A stretch of 41,278 nt of DNA from Bacteroidetes bacterium GWA2_40_15. GTDB lineage: Bacteria; Bacteroidota; Bacteroidia; Bacteroidales; VadinHA17. Under the pieces are notes generated by a model. It was not told where the DNA came from and ran no database searches. It saw only the letters and a list, made by a program, of their open reading frames with translations. Both the position numbers and the translations under genes were made by a program. The stretch lies in the NCBI GenBank assembly GCA_001768195.1, contig MENI01000076.1, forward strand, positions 72,089-113,366, written 5' to 3'. Below, piece by piece: positions 1 to 9,200 of the stretch; position 1 is the stretch's first letter, and each line of letters starts with the position of its first letter.

Positions 1-99
1 TTTGGATTCACTGTACTGAGATTTGAAAACAGATTCCTATTCCGGGATCCTGAATATTTGAAAAGTGAGATAAGGAAAGTTTTAAATAAAAGAAATTAA
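1..99 (+). CDS. DUF559 endonuclease-domain protein, C-terminal end (5' end outside window)
   Basis: Frame 1 is open from the first base to a TAA at 97-99, giving 32 residues. They match the C-terminal end of DUF559 proteins (Vsr-like, PD-(D/E)XK clan): the strand-turn motif GFTVLRFENR, then an F-x-x-P-E-x-L segment and a basic helix ending in NKRN. The catalytic core would lie upstream of the window, so I cannot say whether the gene is intact. Fifteen bases after the stop a dispersed repeat begins (115-200). The same repeat follows a DUF559 remnant on its coding strand at 25998-26082, so gene and repeat look like one unit. The assignment comes from motif memory only. Confidence 0.62.
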   Translation, partial: FGFTVLRFENRFLFRDPEYLKSEIRKVLNKRN

Positions 100-114
100 T
101 CGACCGGAAAGACA

Positions 115-200
115 AATCAACCACCCCGGCCGGGAAATGAGCTTTGTAAACATCAGATAATCAAGTGTCCCGGCCACCCCTCCTTGAAAAGGAGGGGAAA
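115..200 (+). repeat. Dispersed 86-bp intergenic repeat, copy R1
   Basis: This unit starts with AATCAACCACCCCGGCC and ends with a perfect 9-bp hairpin, CCCCTCC TT / AA GGAGGGG around a GAA loop (about 177-197). It matches 26176-26261 along its full length with about five differences, including the roughly 38-bp interior, so the two are copies of one sequence and not just similar hairpins. A copy with the same ends but a different interior lies inverted at 25998-26082. It directly follows the DUF559 gene end. Nothing else recognisable is seen in 200-329. Confidence 0.9.
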
Positions 201-329
201 CTTCTTCTATTCTATCCTGCAAAAAACTAAGCTTAAGTTAACGCCTATGCCTGTCGAGGGTCAGTTAATGGTTTAGCTCACGTTCAATAAATTTTTGTCG
301 GACACTAATGTTTATTTATCAGAAATGAA

Positions 330-1373
330 TTATCTGTAGGATGTGAAAGTACCATTGCTGAAACTGTTAACACCATCATCTGTGCCAATCCATACAACAC
401 CATTTTTGTCGACAGTAAGACAAAGAACATTATTGCTGTTCAGTCCGTTATCTTTGGTGAAATTCTTAAATGCAGTTCCGTCAAAAACGGAAATACCTCC
501 CTGCGTTCCAAACCAGAGGTGTCCGTTGTTGTCGGAAGTTATTGCCTGTACATAATCGTTTACCAGGCCTTCGGCTGTTGTATAAACATTCCAGTTTTCG
601 AGAGTGTTATTACCTGTATGCTGTCCGACTCCCATATCTGTCCCGAACCATCTTGCTCCATTCTTTTCAACATGTACGCTGAATACATTATCGGATGGAA
701 TAATGATAGGGCCCCACATCGCAATAACTGAGGCTCCTGAAATTCCATCAACTTCGTTTTTAAATACTCTGGCAACACCGGCTCCCTTTGTGGCTACGTA
801 AAGTGAGTCGCCTGCAGGATTGGTTGCCATGGATGTAATGGGGTACTCCTGGAATATTACTGCAGGGTAAAGATCATCATATGAAATATCGAGCCATTTA
901 TTGCCTTCCAGTGCAGAAACTCCCTTTTCAGTTCCCACCCATGTTACTTTATTGTTGCCAACAACCACTCTTACTACGTTATTACTAAGGATAGAAGCAT
1001 TGTCAGTTGAAAAGGATGATGATGCACTGCCGGATTCTACCGGGGCACTCAGTGATGTAATGCCACTTGCTGTAGCTATCCAGAATCCTGTGCCTTCAGT
1101 GCCTGCATCAAATGCAATATCTCTAAGCTCCTTTCCCTTCATATTATCCTCATGAAGAGTCCACTTGTCGCCATTGAAGCTAATTATACCAAGCTCAGTA
1201 AGGAACCATTTATTATTATTATTGTCAACTGTTGCAGCAAAGAATTTTTTTGCAGGGATTCCAATGTCATTTGGTTTAACCACAACTGGATTGTTAGCCA
1301 GCGCAATAAAGGCGGCAGCCAACAGCGAATATGCAGATATCATTATCTTCGGATTTGTATTCTTCTTTCCCAT
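330..1373 (-). CDS. Exported beta-propeller (two-component-regulator-propeller type) protein
   Basis: The 347-residue product has a hydrophobic N-terminal leader (about residues 10-27), then repeats in which motifs such as D-N-N-G-x-L-W-F-G-T and D-K-N-G-V-V-W-I-G-T are followed by GGISVFDG or DGVNSFSNG. These are the blades of the ligand-binding sensor propeller usually found on the periplasmic side of Bacteroidota hybrid two-component regulators. No transmembrane helix, histidine kinase or helix-turn-helix follows the propeller, so it is a stand-alone exported propeller. It diverges from the amidohydrolase gene at 1574 across a 200-bp gap, where it could be co-regulated. The ligand is unknown. 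Confidence 0.7.
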   Translation of the reverse strand: MGKKNTNPKIMISAYSLLAAAFIALANNPVVVKPNDIGIPAKKFFAATVDNNNNKWFLTELGIISFNGDKWTLHEDNMKGKELRDIAFDAGTEGTGFWIATASGITSLSAPVESGSASSSFSTDNASILSNNVVRVVVGNNKVTWVGTEKGVSALEGNKWLDISYDDLYPAVIFQEYPITSMATNPAGDSLYVATKGAGVARVFKNEVDGISGASVIAMWGPIIIPSDNVFSVHVEKNGARWFGTDMGVGQHTGNNTLENWNVYTTAEGLVNDYVQAITSDNNGHLWFGTQGGISVFDGTAFKNFTKDNGLNSNNVLCLTVDKNGVVWIGTDDGVNSFSNGTFTSYR

Positions 1374-1573
1374 ATTAGTGTTATTTCTTTAACAGTAAAA
1401 GTATAAAAAGTGAGGCAATAGTTTTTCAATCTAATCTGTTCCTATCAAAGATTGTGCAATATTTAACAATTATTATGATAAGAGGGTTCACAAAATTCTT
1501 AATTTTACCATGCATAACTCCTGCAAATTACAGCTAAGTGGGTGTAAATAAGAAAATTAAATTATTATAAGAT

Positions 1574-2860
1574 ATGATCAAAAAGAGAGATCAGTTAAAA
1601 AGAATTCTGTTGCTGGCAAATATCAGCTTTTTGTTATTGTTTCTGAATGGTTCATTTATCACATCAAGCTCGCAAACGATAGATATATTGTTAAAAGGCG
1701 GACATGTTATTGATCCGAAAAACAATATTGACGGAAAAATGGACATTGCAATAGGCGACGGGAAAATAGTGCAGGTTTCAAAGGATATCCCGGTTAAAAA
1801 CGCTAAGAGGGTGATAGATGTTACCGGGCTCTATGTTACACCCGGTCTTATCGATATGCACGTTCATGCATTTCATGGCACTAATCCGGAATCCTATATT
1901 GCGGATGGGTGGGATGCCCTTCCTCCCGACGGATTTACATTCAGGGCAGGTGTTACAACAATAGTTGATGCCGGTTCTGCAGGATGGAGAAACTTCAGGG
2001 CCTTTAAAAAGCAGACCATCGACAGATCGCGCACAAGGATACTTGCATTTTTGAACATAGCAGGGACAGGAATGCATGGAAGATTTGAAGAACAGGATGT
2101 TACCGACATGAATCCTGAAATGGCGGCATATATGATTACAAGGCTTTTTCCCGATATACTTGTTGGAGTAAAATCGGCTCATTACTGGGGCCCTGATTTT
2201 ACGCAGGTTGATCAGGCTGTTAAAGCGGGTACAATAGCCAATGTACCTGTAATGGTTGATCTTGGTGAACATCATCCACCACTGTCAATAGAGGAGCTTT
2301 TTATGAAACATTTACGACCGGGAGATATATGGACTCATACATATGCAAATGCTCCAAAGGACAGGGAAGTCCCTGTTGATGAAAATGGAAAGGTGAAACC
2401 ATTCATATTCGAAGCTCAGAAACGAGGGATAATTTTTGATGTTGGTCATGGTGGAGGTGCATTCCACTTTGCTCAGGCTGTTCCTTCCATTCAGCAGGGA
2501 TTTGTTGCTGATGTGATCAGTTCCGACCTGCATACAGGAAGTATGAATGGAGGAATGAAAGATATGACCAACCTGCTTTCAAAGTTTATGGCTATGGGTT
2601 TGTCGCTTCAGGACGTAATCCTGCGTTCAACCTGGAATCCTGCCAAAGTGATAAACAGGCCTGAACTGGGTAACCTGAGCGTTGGCACTGTTGCAGATGT
2701 GGCAGTTTTTAGCCTCAGAAAAGGGGATTTTGGATTCACTGACGTAAGAGCAAAAAAATTTAATGGCACTCAAAAACTTGAATGTGAGGTGACTTTCCGC
2801 GAAGGAAGAGTGGTATGGGATCTGAACGGAACAGCTTCACTGATGTGGGATGCGAAATAA
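1574..2860 (+). CDS. Exported amidohydrolase/deacetylase-family metallohydrolase (COG3964-like), paralogue 1
   Basis: A 428-residue amidohydrolase-superfamily enzyme. An N-terminal Sec signal (hydrophobic about 11-31) is followed by the family opening DILLKGGHVIDPKN. Visible metal-site residues are H96-x-H98, the likely carboxylated lysine K200, H255, H292 in DVGHGGGAF, and D318 in SSDLHTG. At the usual strand-5 histidine it has D229, with a His pair at 233-234. The family is often called dihydroorotase, but the tested COG3964 members I recall act on acetylated hydroxy acids and not on dihydroorotate. A 24-bp gap joins it to the next paralogue, followed by a PLP enzyme, so these genes look like one operon. 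The substrate is unknown, but action in the periplasm seems likely. Confidence 0.85.
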   Translation: MIKKRDQLKRILLLANISFLLLFLNGSFITSSSQTIDILLKGGHVIDPKNNIDGKMDIAIGDGKIVQVSKDIPVKNAKRVIDVTGLYVTPGLIDMHVHAFHGTNPESYIADGWDALPPDGFTFRAGVTTIVDAGSAGWRNFRAFKKQTIDRSRTRILAFLNIAGTGMHGRFEEQDVTDMNPEMAAYMITRLFPDILVGVKSAHYWGPDFTQVDQAVKAGTIANVPVMVDLGEHHPPLSIEELFMKHLRPGDIWTHTYANAPKDREVPVDENGKVKPFIFEAQKRGIIFDVGHGGGAFHFAQAVPSIQQGFVADVISSDLHTGSMNGGMKDMTNLLSKFMAMGLSLQDVILRSTWNPAKVINRPELGNLSVGTVADVAVFSLRKGDFGFTDVRAKKFNGTQKLECEVTFREGRVVWDLNGTASLMWDAK

Positions 2861-2884
2861 GGATTTAATAGTAAGATAAGAGAT

Positions 2885-4135
2885 ATGAAACGCTTTTTAT
2901 TACCCGGTGGAATTCTTAAGATGTTCTCTGCTTTTCTGATCATGATTATCAGCCAGGGAATCATGGCTCAGGAAATTGATCTGCTAATCAAAAACGGACA
3001 TGTTATCGACCCGAAAAACAATATCGACTCGCCCATGGATATTGCTATTTCCGGGGGAAAAATTCTTAAGGTAGACAAAGGGATCCCATCAGCTAACCCA
3101 AAAAGAATAATTGATGCAACCGGAATGTACGTGACCCCGGGTTTTATTGATCTGCATACACATGTTTTTGTTGGCAATAACCCCGGTTTTGCCGACGGAT
3201 TTTCATGTGTATCTCCTGATGATATAACTCTCAAAGCCGGAATAACAACTGTTGTTGATGCAGGTACCTCAGGCTGGAGGAATTTCCCGCTTTTTAAGAA
3301 AAACATAATTGATCGTTCAACTACCCGTGTACTGGCATTCCTGAATATTGCAGGTTCCGGAATGACAGGCTTTCCCTCGGAAGAGGATATGAATGACATG
3401 GATGCCAGGATGACGTCGCTGGTCATAAAGCAATACCCTGAGATTATTGTTGGTGTAAAGCTTGGCCATTTCAGGGGTAAGGAGTGGATGCCGTTTGACA
3501 GATCTATTGAAGCATGCGAAGTTGCAGATGTACCTCTATTTCTGGAGTGCCATCTTCCGGAATATTCACTTGATGAACTGCTTAAAAGAATGAGGCCAGG
3601 CGACATTTTTTCACATACCTATTGCACTGCTTCTGACAGGGAGTGTATTCTTGATGACAAAGGAAAACTTAAGAATTCGGTAATTGAAGCTCAGAAGAAA
3701 GGTGTTCTTTTTGATGTGGGACATGGTGGTGGAATGTTCCATTTCGATGTTGCTGCTCCTGCTCTCAAACAAGGACTGAAACCAGATTCTTTCGGATCCG
3801 ATCTTCATCGTTCAAGCATGAATTCAGGTATGAAAAACATGCTCGAAACAATGTCGAAATTCCTGAACCTGGGTATGACTCTTCAGGATGTGATAAATAG
3901 TGCAACCTGGAGTCCGGCAAGTGCAATTAAGCGCTCCGATATCGGACATTTGAGTGAAGGAGCTGTAGCCGATATTGCCATAGTCAGTATCAGGAAAGGT
4001 ACATTCGGATTTATAGATACTAAAAACAACAAACTGACAGGCGACCGCAGACTTGAAGCCGAAATGACGATCAGGGCCGGCAAGGTTGTCTGGGATATGA
4101 ATGGTCTGGCAGCCAGGAGCTGGACAAACAAATAA
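2885..4135 (+). CDS. Exported amidohydrolase/deacetylase-family metallohydrolase, paralogue 2
   Basis: A 416-residue paralogue of its upstream neighbour, with a signal peptide ending near MAQ (residues 27-29). Metal-site candidates are H91-x-H93, K192, H244, H280 (DVGHGGGMF) and D306 (GSDLH). The strand-5 segment reads F-L-E-C-H, putting E221 where relatives have His, with H223 two residues on. The usual G-S-M-N-G-G after the Asp is S-S-M-N-S-G. These differences in the active-site loops suggest a different substrate from paralogue 1. It sits 24 bp behind paralogue 1 and 46 bp before the PLP enzyme, on the same strand. Confidence 0.85.
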   Translation: MKRFLLPGGILKMFSAFLIMIISQGIMAQEIDLLIKNGHVIDPKNNIDSPMDIAISGGKILKVDKGIPSANPKRIIDATGMYVTPGFIDLHTHVFVGNNPGFADGFSCVSPDDITLKAGITTVVDAGTSGWRNFPLFKKNIIDRSTTRVLAFLNIAGSGMTGFPSEEDMNDMDARMTSLVIKQYPEIIVGVKLGHFRGKEWMPFDRSIEACEVADVPLFLECHLPEYSLDELLKRMRPGDIFSHTYCTASDRECILDDKGKLKNSVIEAQKKGVLFDVGHGGGMFHFDVAAPALKQGLKPDSFGSDLHRSSMNSGMKNMLETMSKFLNLGMTLQDVINSATWSPASAIKRSDIGHLSEGAVADIAIVSIRKGTFGFIDTKNNKLTGDRRLEAEMTIRAGKVVWDMNGLAARSWTNK

Positions 4136-4181
4136 TTTTTAGATTCAGATATATAACCAATAATAACCTAAACTATTTAAC

Positions 4182-5789
4182 ATGGAACGAAGAGATATTA
4201 TTAAGAGTTTGTCAGTTTTGCCCTTCGCAGGCAGCGTACTTCCTCTTAAGGCGATGCTATCATCTGCCAGCGGACCGCTTGCACCGGGTCAGAGTATTTA
4301 TGAGTCAATAGGTGTTGATCCGGTTATAAACTGTGTAGGAACTTACACTATTATAGGGGGATCGCTTGAAAGACCGGAGGTTGTACAGGCGATGCATGAT
4401 GCCTCCGGATATTTTGTTCAATATGATGAACTGGCATTCGGAATTGGCAGAAGACTTGCTGAGATCACAGGTGCTGAATGGGGAATGGTATCGGCAGGTT
4501 GCGCAGCAGGAATGAAACATGTCACTGCAGCATCCGTCACAGGAGGTAACCCGGAAAAGCTTATCCGTATACCTGATCTGGCCGGATTTGATAAAACAGA
4601 AGTAGTTATACCGCGGCGTTCACGAAATGCATATGATCATGCTATCCGTAATATCGGGGTAACAATAATTACCGTTGATACACCTGAGGAACTCGAAAAA
4701 GCATTGAACAGCAGAACGGCAATGATTTATCTTATGGCCAATAATGAGGTGAAGGCTGATCAACCCTGGTCACTTGAATCGATTGCTAAAATGGCTAAAC
4801 CTCTTAATATTCCGATACTTGTTGATGCAGCAGCAGAGGATCTTACTTTTCCAAACGTACATCTTCAGAGAGGAGCAACAGTTGTTGCTTACAGTGGAGG
4901 TAAAGCTATATGCGGACCTCAGTGTGCAGGTTTATTACTGGGTAGAAAGGATATCCTGATGTCGGCATGGCAGGCAAGTTCTCCTCATCATGGCTGTGGC
5001 CGCGATAATAAGGTTGGCAAGGAAGAGATGATGGGGATGCTCGCAGCAGTCGAAGCCTGGATTAAGCGTGATCATGTTGAAAAAATGAAAATATGGCACA
5101 CATACCTCGATAATATCTCAAAAAGACTCTCTCCGGTAAAAGGGGTGACATGTACAGTTCATGAACCTCGGGGGCTTTCGAATCATAGTCCTTCATTGAT
5201 AATATCGTGGGATCCTGAAGCACTTAATATTACAGGACTGGATGTTGCAGAAGAGCTGGCTTCAAAACAGCCAAGAATAGCTGTTCATAATAATTATCTT
5301 AATGATGATGGAAAAACCTCAATAACAGTTGTTTCAGGTCAGATGCAGCCGGGAAATGATAAAACTGTGGGAGACAGAATTTTTGATTTATTCTCAAGAA
5401 AAAATCCAAAACCAAAGGAGATGACCACTCCGGTTGCAAGTCTGGCCGGCCGGTGGGATGTGAATGTTGAATTCTACAGCAGTCAGAGCCAGCACACTTT
5501 CTTCATAGAACAGGACGGCAACTGGATAAAAGGTTCTCATAAAGGTGATTTCTCAATGAGAGATATGTATGGAATCATCGATGGGGATCAGATCAAGTTA
5601 AGCAGCAACGACCGTCAGATTGCAGATAATATTCCTTTTATTTTTTATGGGACGGCAAATGCTGACTCAATGGCGGGTGAAATATTCATGGGAGAATACA
5701 TAAGAGCCAAATTCACAGCAAAACGGCATGAACAGAGAACAACCAAGAGGCCGATACGGGTTCCGAAAGGTCAACCTCTTGCAACTTAA
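4182..5789 (+). CDS. Tat-exported SelA/DgaE-like PLP enzyme with C-terminal beta domain
   Basis: Residues 1-25 form a Tat-type leader (RRDIIK, then a hydrophobic stretch). Residues about 36-405 are a fold-type I PLP domain of the SelA-like/D-glucosaminate-6-phosphate ammonia-lyase (DgaE) group, with D215 (VDAAAED) for the pyridine nitrogen and K241 in YSGGKAICGPQ as Schiff-base lysine. Databases often call such proteins L-seryl-tRNA selenium transferase, but an exported enzyme cannot act on tRNA. Residues about 415-520 form an extra domain rich in short beta segments (GRWDVNVEF, FFIEQDGNWIKGSHKG, then a G-E-Y-x-x-A-K-F-T-A-K-R end), which resembles a lipocalin-like barrel and may bind substrate. 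Tat export fits a protein that folds around its cofactor. The reaction is probably a beta- or alpha,beta-elimination on an amino compound (inference). Confidence 0.8.
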   Translation: MERRDIIKSLSVLPFAGSVLPLKAMLSSASGPLAPGQSIYESIGVDPVINCVGTYTIIGGSLERPEVVQAMHDASGYFVQYDELAFGIGRRLAEITGAEWGMVSAGCAAGMKHVTAASVTGGNPEKLIRIPDLAGFDKTEVVIPRRSRNAYDHAIRNIGVTIITVDTPEELEKALNSRTAMIYLMANNEVKADQPWSLESIAKMAKPLNIPILVDAAAEDLTFPNVHLQRGATVVAYSGGKAICGPQCAGLLLGRKDILMSAWQASSPHHGCGRDNKVGKEEMMGMLAAVEAWIKRDHVEKMKIWHTYLDNISKRLSPVKGVTCTVHEPRGLSNHSPSLIISWDPEALNITGLDVAEELASKQPRIAVHNNYLNDDGKTSITVVSGQMQPGNDKTVGDRIFDLFSRKNPKPKEMTTPVASLAGRWDVNVEFYSSQSQHTFFIEQDGNWIKGSHKGDFSMRDMYGIIDGDQIKLSSNDRQIADNIPFIFYGTANADSMAGEIFMGEYIRAKFTAKRHEQRTTKRPIRVPKGQPLAT

Positions 5790-5828
5790 TATTCGTTAAT
5801 AATCAGTTTTATAAGTATTTTGATTTAG

Positions 5829-5856
5829 CAGCACCCGGTAGTATTGACGGGTGCTG
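5829..5856 (+). terminator. Hairpin terminator behind the PLP enzyme gene
   Basis: A 9-bp perfect stem CAGCACCCG / CGGGTGCTG with a 10-nt loop lies 39 bp after the PLP gene stop and is followed by a weak T-containing tract. It probably separates the amidohydrolase-PLP unit from the DUF362 pair, at least partly. Confidence 0.6.
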
Positions 5857-5954
5857 TTCTTATATTCAAAAAATGTTTTAACAATATTTAAGTTTCTGGC
5901 AAACATTTTGCTCTCTAAAATGTTTAATTTTAAACCGAACACAAAAGGAGATAA

Positions 5955-7550
5955 ATGAAAAGACGCGATTTCATTAAAGTTTCATCTGCCGCAGGTATGG
6001 CAGGTCTGGTTGGAAGGGGTTATGATGCGTTTGAAAATCCTTTTGATGCAAGGGTGGAAGGTTTTGAGCTTCATCCGTTCATCAAAGAGCATCCCGAGGC
6101 AGTTTTTATTAACCTGACATCAGTTAAGGAAAAAACTGACGCTAAAGCGATTTACGATGCTGCTTTCAAGCTTTCGGGTGAGATGTTTGTTAAGGCCGGT
6201 AAAGGGAAAGGATATCCTAATTCTACAAAAATTACCTGCAAGCCCAACTGGACAAGCAGCCGTATTGATAAAAATGATCCCGCTGCCAACCTGGGGATCA
6301 CTACCGACAATAATTTTATTGAAGGATTTCTCAATGGAGTAAAAACCAAAGGACCGCAGGAGTTTTATCTCAGGGAATGTGCTTCACCCAATTCATGGAC
6401 AGCGAATGGATATTTACCTATGTGTGAAAGGAATAACTTCAACCTGAAAAACCTTTCCACAACTGATTTCTGGGATCTGGGCGATGAAATTATTTTTAAG
6501 AAAATTGATGGAGTAGTTTTTAAGGAAGCAGGTTACATGGCTCCTATGAATGCTCCCGATACTTTCCTTATTAATATTGCCAAGTTCAAATCACACCAGA
6601 TGGGAATAACTGCATCTATTAAAAACCTGCAGGGAATAACCGGGAGAAAATTCCATCAGTTCTGTGGCGGTCATTTTGATATTTTCAAATCATACGACAA
6701 GCGTTATCATCCATATTTCCAGCCTGATTATATGGCAAGAGTTGCCGGGCTTCATAAAAAGCATGTTGCTGCCGGCATCCCGCGCTGGGATACGGTGATG
6801 GACAGGCCTCCTTACGGTGGCGGACTATTTATGGAGCAATGGGTAAACAGAATGCTTGATTCGTTCAGTGTTACTCCAACAGGGATCAATATAGTAGAAG
6901 GAGTTTATGGCCGCGATGGTGATGGCTTTGCCGGCGGACCTCATAACGGTAAAGCAAAGGATTATATGAGTAATAATATAATATTTGGAAAAGATGCTTT
7001 CCGGGTTGATATTATAACACACTGGCTTGCAGGACATGAACCGGGAAACTTCGGACTGTTTCATATTGGTATTGAGAGAGGCTTATCCAATGTTCTTGAT
7101 CCTAATGACATTCCTGTTTATTTATGGGAAGACGGAAAAGCCAGAAAGGTAAAGCTCGAGTCTTTGAAGAGAACACCTCTTGTAACATATTATCTAAGAA
7201 GAAATACGAACGGCCAGAACGAGGATAAATATCATTTGTGTGATGAGCCGTTTGACTATAGTTCATGGAAGAAAGGAACTTTATCAAAGGCAGAAACACC
7301 TGCAATAAAGGCACTCGGAACCGATTCAAATGACAAGGTCGTTATGGAGGTTTCAGTTCCTGAGAAAGGTGATGTTTATGTTGATATCCTGAACCGCCAT
7401 GGAGAGCTTGTGTGGCGTATGCATGCCGATAATCTTGAGGCCGGAACACACCAGGTTGTGTGGGATGGTTTTTCATCACCCGGTTTGTACAATACATATG
7501 TAAAAGGCATGGGATGGGATGCTGAAAGCGAAATGGTTATTTACACTTAA
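5955..7550 (+). CDS. Tat-exported DUF362 protein with C-terminal FlgD-like Ig domain, copy A
   Basis: A 531-residue product whose N-terminus, MKRRDFIKVSSAAG, is a clear Tat leader. The start is fixed by a good ribosome site, AAAGGAG, about 6 bases upstream. The middle carries DUF362 (PF04015) signatures: LINIAKFKSHQMGITASIKN, then LQGITG, with a long conserved region containing GIERGLSNVLDP. The last 80 residues (from about 450) resemble a FlgD-type Ig domain: V-Y-V-D-I-L-N-R-H-G-E, then G-T-H-Q-V-V-W-D-G and G-L-Y. DUF362 function is not established, and I see no ferredoxin-type Cys cluster. The tandem copy starts 3 bp after this stop. Confidence 0.85.
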   Translation: MKRRDFIKVSSAAGMAGLVGRGYDAFENPFDARVEGFELHPFIKEHPEAVFINLTSVKEKTDAKAIYDAAFKLSGEMFVKAGKGKGYPNSTKITCKPNWTSSRIDKNDPAANLGITTDNNFIEGFLNGVKTKGPQEFYLRECASPNSWTANGYLPMCERNNFNLKNLSTTDFWDLGDEIIFKKIDGVVFKEAGYMAPMNAPDTFLINIAKFKSHQMGITASIKNLQGITGRKFHQFCGGHFDIFKSYDKRYHPYFQPDYMARVAGLHKKHVAAGIPRWDTVMDRPPYGGGLFMEQWVNRMLDSFSVTPTGINIVEGVYGRDGDGFAGGPHNGKAKDYMSNNIIFGKDAFRVDIITHWLAGHEPGNFGLFHIGIERGLSNVLDPNDIPVYLWEDGKARKVKLESLKRTPLVTYYLRRNTNGQNEDKYHLCDEPFDYSSWKKGTLSKAETPAIKALGTDSNDKVVMEVSVPEKGDVYVDILNRHGELVWRMHADNLEAGTHQVVWDGFSSPGLYNTYVKGMGWDAESEMVIYT

Positions 7551-7553
7551 AAG

Positions 7554-9149
7554 ATGAAGCGGCGCGATTTTATAAAAGTCTCCTCGGCAGCAGGAGTTCT
7601 TGGAGCGATCGGATCGGGGTTTAATGCTTCAGCAAATCCTTTTACTGAAGCAGCTGATGGTTTCGACCTGCATCCTTTCATTAAGGAGCATCCTGAAGCC
7701 GTATTCATCAATCTGACTTCGGTAAAGGAGAAAACCGATAATGCAGCAATTTATGATGCTGCCTACAAGCTTGCTAATGAGATGTTTGTACGAACATCAG
7801 GAAGCAAAGGCTATTCAAATAAGACCAGGATAACATGTAAACCAAACTGGACCTGCAGTACAGGAAGTAAAAAGGATCCGCTTGCAAATATGGGTATTAC
7901 AACGGATCTGAATTTTATTGAAGGTTATCTTAACGGTGTTAAAACCAAGGGACCTCAGGAGTATTTCTTAAGAGAATGTGCATGTGCTTTTTTATGGAAG
8001 ACAAACGGGTATTCCGCGATGGCGGAAAAAAATGGATTCGATCTGAAGGACCTGTCATCCCTGAACTACTGGGATCTGGGTGATGAAATTATCTTCAAAA
8101 AGATTGATGGTGTTGTTTTTAAGGAGGTTGGCTTCATGGCGCCAATGACAGCTGATGATACCTTTCTTATTAATATCGCTAAGTTAAAATCGCACCAGAT
8201 GGGTATAACAGGTGCAATAAAGAACCTCCAGGGAATAACGGCAAAGACTTTTCATTCGTATTGCGGAGGTGCTATAGATGTATTTAAGACAATAGATAAG
8301 CGTTACCATCAGTTTTTTCAGCCTGATTATCTGGCAAGGATTGGTGAACTGCATAAAAAACATGTTGAAGCCGGGATCCCTCGATGGAGCGAAAAAATGG
8401 ACAGACCTCCGTTTAACGGTGGATTCTGGATGGAGCAATGGGCTCAGCGGATGTGCGATTCCTACAGTGTAACCCCAACAGGGATAAGTATTGTAGAGGG
8501 TATTTATGGCCGCGACGGGGACGGTTTTCAGGGTGGTCCGCACGAAGGCAGGGCTATGGATTTTATGACTAACAACGTAATATTCGGCAAGGATTCATTT
8601 CGGGTTGATATAATCGCTCACTGGCTGGCAGGACATGAACCGGGAAATTTCGGTCTCTTCCATATTGGCATTGAAAGAGGCCTTTCCAATGTTCTCGACC
8701 CATTTGATATACCTGTATATCTATGGCAGGATGGTAAGGCAAAAAAGGTAAAACTCGATTCTCTTACAAGGACCCCTTTGCTTACCTATTATCTGAGGCG
8801 TAATACCAATGGTATGGATGAGGCCAAATATCATATGGTTGATGAACCTTTTGATTACAGCGCCTGGAAGTCGGGAAAAATATCCAGAAATGAAGACCCT
8901 TCCATTAGAGCCCTGGGCACAGATTCTGGTAATAAGGTTGTTATGGAAGTAAACGTGCCTGAAAAGGGTGACGTTTATGTTGATATTCTTAACCGTCATG
9001 GTGAGGTAGTCTGGAGAATGCATGCAGATGACCTGGAACCGGGAACTCATCAGGTTGTCTGGGATGGTTTTTCTCAGCCGGGCCTTTACAATATGTATGT
9101 CAAAGGAATGGGGTGGGACGCTGAACGGGAAATGGTGATTTACACTTGA
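7554..9149 (+). CDS. Tat-exported DUF362 protein with C-terminal FlgD-like Ig domain, copy B
   Basis: Also 531 residues and aligned with copy A along its whole length: the same Tat leader (MKRRDFIKVSSAAGV), DUF362 core (INIAKLKSHQMGITGAIKN) and FlgD-like end. The ATG lies 3 bp after the copy A stop with no good ribosome site, so translation is probably coupled. Differences gather in certain loops, for example copy A TASIKNLQGITGRKFHQF against copy B TGAIKNLQGITAKTFHSY. This suggests the two have diverged in specificity or form a hetero-pair. No terminator hairpin is evident in the 51 bp before the convergent hydrolase gene. Confidence 0.85.
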   Translation: MKRRDFIKVSSAAGVLGAIGSGFNASANPFTEAADGFDLHPFIKEHPEAVFINLTSVKEKTDNAAIYDAAYKLANEMFVRTSGSKGYSNKTRITCKPNWTCSTGSKKDPLANMGITTDLNFIEGYLNGVKTKGPQEYFLRECACAFLWKTNGYSAMAEKNGFDLKDLSSLNYWDLGDEIIFKKIDGVVFKEVGFMAPMTADDTFLINIAKLKSHQMGITGAIKNLQGITAKTFHSYCGGAIDVFKTIDKRYHQFFQPDYLARIGELHKKHVEAGIPRWSEKMDRPPFNGGFWMEQWAQRMCDSYSVTPTGISIVEGIYGRDGDGFQGGPHEGRAMDFMTNNVIFGKDSFRVDIIAHWLAGHEPGNFGLFHIGIERGLSNVLDPFDIPVYLWQDGKAKKVKLDSLTRTPLLTYYLRRNTNGMDEAKYHMVDEPFDYSAWKSGKISRNEDPSIRALGTDSGNKVVMEVNVPEKGDVYVDILNRHGEVVWRMHADDLEPGTHQVVWDGFSQPGLYNMYVKGMGWDAEREMVIYT

Positions 9150-9200
9150 AATAATCAGTTTTTATTGCTTGTCTTTGCTTTATAGTTCTTTAAATGTAAA

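Noticed and set aside
115..200. CRISPR repeat or riboswitch
   Set aside because: Copies are dispersed, inverted and not regularly spaced, with no cas genes and no link to a regulated gene start.
1778..2275. 165-codon minus-strand open frame inside amidohydrolase 1
   Set aside because: Antisense shadow: composition follows the plus-strand codon pattern and no domain is seen.
1574..4135. Naming the amidohydrolases dihydroorotase
   Set aside because: The family opening and metal pattern fit COG3964/deacetylase-type proteins, and all have export signals and no pyrimidine neighbours.
4182..5789. L-seryl-tRNA selenium transferase (SelA)
   Set aside because: Only the PLP fold is shared. A Tat leader, an added beta domain and no selenocysteine genes argue against it.
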